Part shown: piece by piece, positions 8,695 to 13,526 of the stretch
How the letters are laid out: each line of letters starts with the position of its first letter
How positions within the stretch are numbered: the first letter of the stretch is position 1
Assembly (NCBI GenBank): GCA_021785115.1
Contig: JAJYGO010000360.1
Coordinates: 1-13,526 of the forward strand
Origin: Chloroflexota bacterium
GTDB lineage: Bacteria > Chloroflexota > Limnocylindria > Limnocylindrales > CSP1-4
DNA length: 13,526 nt
Direction: 5' to 3'
Translations under genes and position numbers: made by a program
Notes under the pieces: generated by a model
The model's input: only the letters and a program-made list of their open reading frames with translations
Told to the model about the DNA's origin: nothing
The model's database searches: none

Positions 8695-9551
8695 GGCAGG
8701 ATCTTCTCGATCGGCAGGACGAGGATGCCGGACGCGCCGGCGGCCTTGAGGCGGGGGAGCAGCCCCCAGACCTCGTCGGCGCCCACGACCGAGTGGATCG
8801 CGATCATGCCGGTGTGCGCGAGGGGGATGACCGACGGCGACTCGAGCCCCGGGAGGAGGCCCTCCAGCTCCTCGAGGTGCGTCACCGGGGCGTTCATCAT
8901 CAGGTACTTGCGGCTGCGGGCCGCGAGCACGGAGCCCAGCATCAGCACGATGCTCTCGAGGTCCGCCGGGCGCTGCTGCTGGGCGACCGGGTCGGCGACC
9001 AGCACGGCCTCCGAGGCGAGGACGTCGCCGATCGCGCGCAGGCCGTTCATCTGGAGTGTGGAGCCGGTGGACACGAGGTCCACGATGGCGTCCGCGAGGC
9101 CCAGGCGGGGCGCCACCTCGACCGCGCCCGAGAGCGGCACGACCTCGACCGGGAGGTTGCGCTCCGCGAAGAAGCGGCGGGTGATCGAGGGGTGCGAGGT
9201 GGCGACGCGCTGGCCCGCGAGGTCCTCGACAGCCCGCGCAGGGGCGTCCGAGGGGACCGCGGCGGCGAGGCGGCACCGGCCGTAGCCCAGCCGGGCGATG
9301 ATCGGCAGGTCTCGGCCCGCCTCGGCGAGGATGTCCGCCCCGGTGATCCCCGCATCGGCGACGCCGTCGGCCACGAACTCCACGACGTCGCCCGTGCGGA
9401 CGAACAGGATGTCGAGCGGCTGGTTCGCGACGTGCGAGACGAGGCTGCGGTCGTGCTCCTCGAACACGAGCCCCGACGCGTGGAGCAGCGAGAGCGTCGG
9501 CTCGACGAGGCGGCCCTTGTTCGGGATGGCGAGCCGCAGGCGGTCCCTCAT
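8691..9551 (-). CDS. hisG: ATP phosphoribosyltransferase, long (regulatory-domain) form
   Basis: First enzyme of histidine synthesis: ATP + PRPP to phosphoribosyl-ATP. The 286-residue protein begins with RLRLAIPNKGRL and has GVADAGITGADIL (63-74) and the PRPP phosphate-binding loop DAIVDLVSTGSTLQMNG (154-170; STGST 161-165). The C-terminal 70 or so residues (from about 216, KYLMMNAPVTHLEEL through HTGMIAIHSVV) match the extra ACT-like regulatory domain of the long HisG form, which in the family binds histidine for feedback inhibition and does not need HisZ. ATG 9551 overlaps the end of the regulator gene by four bases (ATGA); only a weak Shine-Dalgarno is seen, so translation probably relies on coupling. 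Confidence 0.97.
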   Translation of the reverse strand: MRDRLRLAIPNKGRLVEPTLSLLHASGLVFEEHDRSLVSHVANQPLDILFVRTGDVVEFVADGVADAGITGADILAEAGRDLPIIARLGYGRCRLAAAVPSDAPARAVEDLAGQRVATSHPSITRRFFAERNLPVEVVPLSGAVEVAPRLGLADAIVDLVSTGSTLQMNGLRAIGDVLASEAVLVADPVAQQQRPADLESIVLMLGSVLAARSRKYLMMNAPVTHLEELEGLLPGLESPSVIPLAHTGMIAIHSVVGADEVWGLLPRLKAAGASGILVLPIEKILP

Positions 9552-9871
9552 GCCTCGCCCGCCTCGGGGTAGACACTACCGGTCTCGGCCTTCAGGCGGT
9601 CGAGCTGTCTGCGGTAGCCGCCCTCGCCGTGGTGGAGCCAGGAGGCGATGCGCGTGATGGTCGCGGTGCTGGCGCCGCTGCGCCGGGAGATCTCCGCGTA
9701 GTGGAGGCCGGCGTCGAGCATCCGGACCACGGCCCAACGCTGGGCCATGTCGTGCAGCTCGCCCACGGTGCACAGGTCGCGCAGGAAGCTCAACGCCTCC
9801 TCCCGGTCGCCGAGGCGCAGAATGACGTCGAGCAGGGCATCGAGGTCGGGGGTCCGCCATTCGCTTGCCAC
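9548..9871 (-). CDS. TrpR-like YerC/YecD family DNA-binding regulator, probable repressor of the his operon
   Basis: A 107-residue helical protein of the TrpR superfamily. The core reads ALLDVILRLGDREEALSFLR, DLCTVGELHDMAQRW (32-46) and then a helix-turn-helix at about 57-80 with SGASTATITRIASWL, the hallmark of the YerC/YecD group. GTG 9871 is chosen because GGGAGG (9881-9886, minus strand) lies nine bases upstream; the open frame continues further upstream only as non-coding-looking sequence. It overlaps hisG by four bases and is the first gene of the block, so it is expected to be co-expressed with the enzymes it may control. YerC-family members have been proposed as histidine-biosynthesis regulators (HisR) from comparative genomics, as I recall; the co-repressor is unknown to me. 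Family call strong, role inferred from position. Confidence 0.9.
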   Translation of the reverse strand: MASEWRTPDLDALLDVILRLGDREEALSFLRDLCTVGELHDMAQRWAVVRMLDAGLHYAEISRRSGASTATITRIASWLHHGEGGYRRQLDRLKAETGSVYPEAGEA

Positions 9872-9920
9872 GGGTGCGATCCTCCCGGTCCGGCGTCGGC
9901 GGGGCCGCTCCCTGCCGCTC

Positions 9921-9936
9921 TGATAGCATGATAGCA
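9921..9936. repeat. Tandem TGATAGCA x2, candidate operator
   Basis: TGATAGCA occurs twice head to tail (9921-9928 and 9929-9936), and a partial copy, TGATAC, follows at 9948-9953. The stretch GATAG-CATG-ATAGC (9922-9935) is also an imperfect palindrome centred on CATG, with 3 of 5 arm bases matching. It covers the likely -10 of the leftward promoter, where a repressor would act. Binding by the adjacent TrpR-like protein is inferred. Confidence 0.5.
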
Positions 9937-9958
9937 TAGTAGTGTATTGATACGTCAA
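9928..9958 (-). promoter_or_regulatory. Candidate sigma70-type promoter for the regulator-his block
   Basis: Reading leftward, TTGACG (9953-9958) matches a -35 box and TATCAT (9928-9933) a -10 box, preceded by TGC as in an extended -10. The 19-base spacer is longer than the usual 17. Transcription would start near 9920, leaving a leader of about 50 bases before GTG 9871. No equally good rightward promoter for hisA was found; CTGATA/TGTATT with a 17-base spacer is a weak option. Confidence 0.45.
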
Positions 9959-9961
9959 CAC

Positions 9962-9968
9962 GGAGGAG
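9962..9968 (+). promoter_or_regulatory. Ribosome binding site of hisA, decides the start
   Basis: GGAGGAG ends two bases before GTG 9971. Measured from its GGAGG part the spacing is four, tight but usable. It rules against the in-frame TTG at 9947, which lies upstream of this site and inside the AT-rich promoter region. Confidence 0.65.
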
Positions 9969-9970
9969 CC

Positions 9971-10723
9971 GTGGCCGGGTTCGAGATCCTGCCGGCGATC
10001 GACCTCGAGGGCGGACGCGTCGTCCGACTGGTGCAGGGCGACTTCGCTCGCCCGACCGTCTACCAGCAGGAGCCGGTCGCGGTGGCCCGCGAGTTCGCCG
10101 ATGCTGGCGCCACCTGGCTCCACGTTGTGGACCTGGACGGCGCCCGGCGCGGGGAGCCCATGCAGCTCGAGCTCGTGGCCGAGATCGTGGCCGAGGTTCA
10201 CGGGCGCATCCGCGTCGAGGTCGGCGGGGGACTCCGCACCGCCGAGGCCGTGGCGGGGGCGCTGGGGACCGGGGCCAGCCGCGTGTCGGTGGGCACGGCG
10301 GCGCTGCGCGACCCGGCCTTCGCCCTCGGCCTCGTCGCCCGCTACGGACCGGCCCGGGTCGTGGGGTCGCTCGACATCCGCGACGGGATGGCCTACGGCG
10401 AGGGCTGGCGCCAGGGGTCGGCGGGCGTCCCCGCCACCGACGCCCTCGACATGCTGTCTGCGTCGGGCATCGACACGTTCGAGGTCACCGCGATCGCCCG
10501 CGACGGGCTCCTGGGGGGCCCCGACGTGGCCCTGCTGCGCTCGCTGGTGCGTCGCGGCCGCGGGCGGATCATCGCCTCGGGCGGCATCTCGTCGCTCGAG
10601 GACGTGCTGGCCGTCCAGGCCGCGGGGTCCGCGGGCGTCATCGTCGGCCGCGCACTCTACGAGGGCAAGGTCTCGGTGCACGAGCTGATCAGCGCGATCG
10701 AGGGCCACGACCTGAGCCGCTGA
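9971..10723 (+). CDS. hisA: Phosphoribosylformimino-AICAR phosphate isomerase (ProFAR isomerase)
   Basis: A (beta/alpha)8-barrel enzyme converting ProFAR to PRFAR, the substrate of HisH-HisF. With GTG 9971 the 250-residue protein starts MAGFEILPAIDLEGGRVVRL, with the catalytic Asp11. Other motifs are VEVGGGLRT (82-90), GSLDIRDG (132-139; Asp135), VTAIARDGLLGG (172-183; Thr173 and Asp178) and IASGGISS (201-208). Ala174 replaces the Asp/Glu common at this position. The dual HisA/TrpF enzyme PriA of actinobacteria has an Arg before Gly-Trp where this protein has Glu144 (GEGW), so I favour a single HisA function. It is divergent from, not inside, the his block, although it acts between HisIE and HisHF. 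Confidence 0.95.
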   Translation: MAGFEILPAIDLEGGRVVRLVQGDFARPTVYQQEPVAVAREFADAGATWLHVVDLDGARRGEPMQLELVAEIVAEVHGRIRVEVGGGLRTAEAVAGALGTGASRVSVGTAALRDPAFALGLVARYGPARVVGSLDIRDGMAYGEGWRQGSAGVPATDALDMLSASGIDTFEVTAIARDGLLGGPDVALLRSLVRRGRGRIIASGGISSLEDVLAVQAAGSAGVIVGRALYEGKVSVHELISAIEGHDLSR

Positions 10724-10724
10724 C

Positions 10725-10738
10725 GCCGGGTGCCCGGC
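10725..10738. terminator. Short GC hairpin between convergent hisA and kinase gene, possible terminator
   Basis: GCCGGG (10725-10730) and CCCGGC (10733-10738) pair across two bases, directly after the hisA stop. The hairpin is followed by CTGTTGGG, only a weak T-run. The related motif GGGTGCC recurs at 10728-10734 and 10744-10750. It may serve both convergent genes. Confidence 0.35.
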
Positions 10739-10753
10739 TGTTGGGTGCCTGGC

Positions 10754-11230
10754 CTACAGGGGCGAGTCGTAGAGAGCCAGCTCGTCATCCGTTGGCGGCT
10801 GGAAGCGACCTCGATACCCTTCCATGTGGCTCTCGGTGATCGCGAGGCCCCCGTTGGCGTGACGATCCACGACCCGCCGCACCAACTCGTCGTAAGGCAC
10901 ATCGAGGAAACGGAGCTCGACCGCCGCGCCGAGCGATCGCCCGAGGTCTCGCTTCTCGTCGCGTTCTGACCGCGCCCAGAAGCCCCATTCCAGGATCACC
11001 GACGTTCCGAGCGTGAGGAGCCGCTCGGTGAGTCGCGCGAACTCGGCTTCGAGTCTGACCTGGAAGTCCCCGTCAAAGGGGTCAATGCCCAGGGACCGTT
11101 CCCACTCATCGGGGTTCAGCCGGACCGCCCCGTAGGCGTCCCCAAGTTCGCGCGCGAGCGTCGTCTTGCCCGAGGCGGGCAGGCCACACAGCAACACCAG
11201 CCTCGGTTGTCTCCTCGTGCCTTCTGTCAT
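10754..11230 (-). CDS. Small P-loop ATPase/kinase-like protein (AAA_33-type), substrate unknown
   Basis: A 158-residue P-loop NTPase resembling small-molecule kinases. The Walker A motif GLPASGKTT is at 16-24 (Lys22), followed by VRLNPDEWERSLGIDPFD (36-53), where an Asp near 41 often acts in catalysis or substrate binding. Then come a hydrophobic strand, SVILEWGFW (77-85), an RSERDEKRD segment (88-95), and a basic C-terminal half with RFLDVPYDEL (107-116) and RFQPPTDDELALYD (142-155). This pattern is widespread in actinobacteria as 'AAA family ATPase'; zeta-toxin and chloramphenicol-phosphotransferase-like kinases share the fold, but no antitoxin is present. ATG 11230 is supported by GAGGAG (11238-11243) with seven bases of spacing. 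Three 60-base lines counted by eye are about 60-73% GC, lower than the his genes (one line 77%), which may indicate later acquisition. Confidence 0.85.
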   Translation of the reverse strand: MTEGTRRQPRLVLLCGLPASGKTTLARELGDAYGAVRLNPDEWERSLGIDPFDGDFQVRLEAEFARLTERLLTLGTSVILEWGFWARSERDEKRDLGRSLGAAVELRFLDVPYDELVRRVVDRHANGGLAITESHMEGYRGRFQPPTDDELALYDSPL

Positions 11231-11348
11231 CGGGGCACTCCTCTCCGTCGGGCGGGTCGACCCTCGAGCACCTTGAAGGACTCTCGCCATCGGCTGCTTC
11301 CTAATCAAGAGACGCAGGCATAGTCCGGCTGGGCTGGTGGGAATCGAA

Positions 11349-11375
11349 ACGCGGCGCCGGAGGCCGGCGCCGCGT
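11349..11375 (-). terminator. Strong intrinsic terminator of the EF-G2-like gene
   Basis: A perfect 12-bp GC-rich stem (ACGCGGCGCCGG / CCGGCGCCGCGT) closes a three-base loop, 20 bases past the EF-G-like stop on the minus strand. Read leftward it is followed by TTCGATTCC, a modest T-rich tail. The rest of 11231-11395 is leader for the kinase gene, with no other gene. Confidence 0.75.
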
Positions 11376-11395
11376 CAACGTAGGCGGGCCGAGGG

Positions 11396-13474
11396 TCAGT
11401 GCCCCTCGTCCTTGTGCTCCTTCTTGTGGGCATCGATGATCTTCTCGGCCAAGTTCGACGGCACGTCCTCATAGTGGTCGAGCACCGCCGAGAACGTCCC
11501 GCGCCCACCGGTCAGCGAGCGCAGCTCGGTCGCGTACGAGAACAGCTCCGCCTGCGGGACGTGAGCCGAGATGACCTGCGCACCCTCAGCGGTGTCCATC
11601 CCCAGCACCCGGCCCCGTCGGCCGTTGAGGTCCCGGTTGACCTCGCCCATGTACTGCTCGGGGACGCGGATGTCGACTGCCATGATCGGCTCGAGGAGCA
11701 CGGGCTTGGACTGCATGACGCCCTCCTTGAGCGCCATGGAGGCGGCGATCTTGAACGACAGCTCGTTGGAGTCCACCGGGTGGAACGAGCCGTCGTAGAG
11801 CGTCGCCTTGAAGTCGATCAGCGGGAAGCCGGCGAGGACGCCCTCGGCCGCCGTCTCGCGGACGCCCTTCTCGATGCCCGGGAAGAACCCCTTGGGGACG
11901 GTGCCGCCCACGACCTTCTCGGCGAACTCGACGCCCGCCGCGGGGTTGGGCGCGAGCTCGATCCACACGTCGCCGAACATGCCGTGCCCGCCGGTCTGCT
12001 TCTTGTACCGGCCGTGGGCCTTCGTGGTGCCGCGAATGGTCTCGCGGTAGGGGACCGTGGGCGTGCGGGTGACGATGGCGGCGCCGAACTTGCGCTTGAG
12101 CCGCTCGCAGATGACCGCGACGTGCGCCTCGCCGACCGCGCGCAGGATCTGCTCGCCGGTCTCTGAGCGCTCAACGCGCGCGGTGGGCTCCTCCTCGAGC
12201 ATCCGCTGGAGGGCCGGCCCCATCTTGTCGAGGTCGCCCTTGGACAGCGGCTCGATCGCCACCTGGAGCGTCGGGTCGGGGAAGGCCATGTCGTCGAGCT
12301 TGAGCGCGGCGTCGCGCGTCGTGAGGGTGTCGCCGGTCTCGGTCACGCCCAGCTTCGCGATCGCGCCGATCTCGCCCGCGCGCAGCTCGGCGGCCGGCTC
12401 CTGCTCCTTGCCGTGGAGGAACAGCAGCTGGCCGATGCGCTCGTCCTCGCCCTTGGTGCTGTTGAACACGGAGCTCTGGCTCTTGAGGGTCCCGGCCAGG
12501 ACGCGCAGGTAGGTGAGGCGGCCGACGAACGGGTCGGCGGCGGTCTTGAACACCCGGACCAGCGGCGTGGCGGCGGTCGCGGCGACCTCGACGGCCTTGC
12601 CCGCCTTGTCCTGCGCCGCGAACGGGCCCTCCTCCTCGGGCGAGGGGAGGTACCGCACGATGGCGTCGAGGAGCGCGTTGAGGCCGATGCCCTTGGTGGC
12701 GGACGTGACGAGCACCGGCGCGAGGATCGATTCGCGGACGCCCTTGTGGAGGCACGCGTCGAGCTCGGCGTCGGTGATCTCCTCCTCGCCGAGGTACTTC
12801 TCGAACACGGCGTCGTCGGCCTCCGCCGCGGCCTCGAGCAGCTGGTCGCGGCGCATCGCCACCTCGTCTGCCAGCTCCGCCGGGACGGGGATCTCGACCT
12901 CCTTGCCGCCGTCGAGCTGGTACGCCCGACGATGGACGAGGTCCACGTAGCCGGTGAACGTCTCCGCAGCGCCGATGGCGAGGTGCAGCGGGGCCACCTT
13001 GGTGCCGAACGCGGCGCGCAGCGCGTCCAGGGCACCCGAGGGGTCGGCGTTCTCGCGATCGCACTTGTTGATGACGAAGCAGGCGGCGGTCCTGGTGGAC
13101 CGCCCGACCTTGACGGCGTTCTCCAGGCCGGCCTCGACGTGGCCCGACGCGTCCATCACGAACAGGGCGGCGTCGGCGGCGTGGAAGCCCTCGATCATCT
13201 CGGCGACGAAGTCCGGGTAGCCGGGGGTGTCGACCACCGTGATCTCGTGCTCGCCGTGCTCGAACGTGCCCACGGCCAGCGCCAGCGATCGGTGCTGCTT
13301 CTGCTCCTCAGGCTCGTAGTCGAGGTGCGCCGTGCCGTCGTCAACCCGACCCAGCCGGGGGATCGCCCCCGCGCGGAACAGGACTTGTTCCGCCAGCGTT
13401 GTCTTGCCCCCGCCGGCATGGCCGGCGAGGACGACACTCCTGATGTGGGCGAGGTCGTGGCTCTTCAGGGTCAT
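11396..13474 (-). CDS. Elongation factor G-like GTPase (EF-G2 / FusA2 type)
   Basis: A 692-residue translation-factor GTPase with all EF-G domains. G1 is GHAGGGKT (18-25), in place of the AHIDAGKT form of standard EF-G; G3 is DTPGYPDF (82-89), G4 NKCD (136-139) and G5 SATKG (258-262). In switch I the region EEQKQHRSLALAV lacks the RGITI element, with Ser63 probably at the usual Thr. Domain II lies at about 300-390, domain III near 400-470 with GEAHVAVICERLKRKFG, domain IV with GRYKKQTGGHGMFGDVW (488-504) and HPVDSNELSFKIAASM (565-580), and domain V with YMGEVNRDLNGRRGRVLGMD (608-627). These traits fit the EF-G2 subfamily, whose role in translation is less clear than that of FusA. It stands alone, not in a rpsL-rpsG-fusA-tuf cluster. 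ATG 13474 has AGAGGA upstream; GTG 13501 is an alternative. Only 52 bases of upstream sequence are present. Confidence 0.92.
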   Translation of the reverse strand: MTLKSHDLAHIRSVVLAGHAGGGKTTLAEQVLFRAGAIPRLGRVDDGTAHLDYEPEEQKQHRSLALAVGTFEHGEHEITVVDTPGYPDFVAEMIEGFHAADAALFVMDASGHVEAGLENAVKVGRSTRTAACFVINKCDRENADPSGALDALRAAFGTKVAPLHLAIGAAETFTGYVDLVHRRAYQLDGGKEVEIPVPAELADEVAMRRDQLLEAAAEADDAVFEKYLGEEEITDAELDACLHKGVRESILAPVLVTSATKGIGLNALLDAIVRYLPSPEEEGPFAAQDKAGKAVEVAATAATPLVRVFKTAADPFVGRLTYLRVLAGTLKSQSSVFNSTKGEDERIGQLLFLHGKEQEPAAELRAGEIGAIAKLGVTETGDTLTTRDAALKLDDMAFPDPTLQVAIEPLSKGDLDKMGPALQRMLEEEPTARVERSETGEQILRAVGEAHVAVICERLKRKFGAAIVTRTPTVPYRETIRGTTKAHGRYKKQTGGHGMFGDVWIELAPNPAAGVEFAEKVVGGTVPKGFFPGIEKGVRETAAEGVLAGFPLIDFKATLYDGSFHPVDSNELSFKIAASMALKEGVMQSKPVLLEPIMAVDIRVPEQYMGEVNRDLNGRRGRVLGMDTAEGAQVISAHVPQAELFSYATELRSLTGGRGTFSAVLDHYEDVPSNLAEKIIDAHKKEHKDEGH

Positions 13475-13526
13475 CGCGCGCGGTTCCTCTCGGTGTGGCA
13501 CCGGTGTGCCGGGCCGTGCCCGGACA

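Larger units (their letters stand above)
9872..9970. promoter_or_regulatory. Divergent regulatory region between the regulator/his block and hisA
   Basis: A 99-base spacer whose hisA-side part (9921-9959) is strikingly AT-rich compared with the surrounding coding sequence. It must hold the start signals for hisA on the plus strand and for the minus-strand block. It contains a tandem octamer, an inverted GTAT-TG-ATAC element at 9944-9953 and a sigma70-like promoter reading leftward. The remaining part (9872-9920) is GC-rich leader of the regulator mRNA. Confidence 0.75.

Noticed and set aside
7648..9285. A 545-codon plus-strand open frame opposite hisC and hisG
   Set aside because: It has no recognisable motif and lies entirely over two well-supported his genes. 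It is a GC-driven shadow.
9872..9920. A histidine attenuator or T-box in the leader of the his block
   Set aside because: The leader is only about 50 bases and GC-rich. I see no run of His codons, T-box sequence or competing hairpins.
9947..9970. TTG at 9947 as the start of hisA
   Set aside because: It lies in the AT-rich promoter island, upstream of the GGAGGAG site, and adds eight residues not expected at a HisA N-terminus.
9872..10708. Upstream in-frame extension of the TrpR-like regulator, opposite hisA
   Set aside because: The frame stays open by chance across the promoter and hisA. GTG 9871 has a good Shine-Dalgarno and matches family length.
10754..11230. A zeta-type toxin of a toxin-antitoxin pair
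   Set aside because: Only the P-loop fold is shared. There is no adjacent small antitoxin gene, and the pattern matches the widespread AAA_33 kinase-like family.
11318..11360. A tRNA-like T-arm on the minus strand (GTTTCGATTCCCACC)
   Set aside because: The flanking bases do not pair as a T-stem and no acceptor, D or anticodon arm can be built around it. It overlaps the tail of the EF-G2 terminator.

Overview
The window is a gene-dense, very GC-rich bacterial chromosome segment (roughly 70-75% GC by eye) made of housekeeping genes. It holds 13 protein genes. I see no mobile element, CRISPR array or RNA gene, and no gene-free stretch longer than 300 bases. The GC content, the fused hisIE, an EF-G2-type GTPase and a TrpR-like YerC family regulator fit a high-GC Chloroflexota (Limnocylindria-like) or an actinobacterium-like lineage. 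I cannot decide between these from the sequence alone.

Layout. On the minus strand, 1-2612 is a class A penicillin-binding protein whose C-terminus runs off the left edge. Back to back with it on the plus strand is tyrosyl-tRNA synthetase (2630-4021). A 227-base gap with a 12-bp inverted repeat follows. From 9871 leftward to 4249 is one continuous minus-strand block: TrpR-like regulator, hisG, hisC, hisB, hisH, hisF, hisIE and a VOC/glyoxalase-like gene. hisA (9971-10723) is divergent on the plus strand. The 99-base divergent spacer contains an AT-rich island with a tandem TGATAGCA repeat and the likely promoters. To the right are a small P-loop kinase-like gene (10754-11230, minus, somewhat lower GC) and a minus-strand EF-G2-like translation GTPase (11396-13474) followed by a strong terminator hairpin.

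How the genes work together. The his block encodes ATP phosphoribosyltransferase (HisG), PRA-PH and PRA-CH (HisIE), the ProFAR isomerase (HisA), imidazole glycerol phosphate synthase (HisH+HisF), the dehydratase (HisB) and the aminotransferase (HisC). Histidinol-phosphatase and histidinol dehydrogenase (HisD) are not in the window. Every junction from the regulator to hisIE overlaps by 1 or 4 bases, so the block is almost certainly one translationally coupled mRNA. The regulator is its first gene, which suggests an autoregulated histidine operon that may control hisA from the same spacer. This is the most interesting hypothesis in the window. It is built from known protein families, and I found no clearly new biochemical system.
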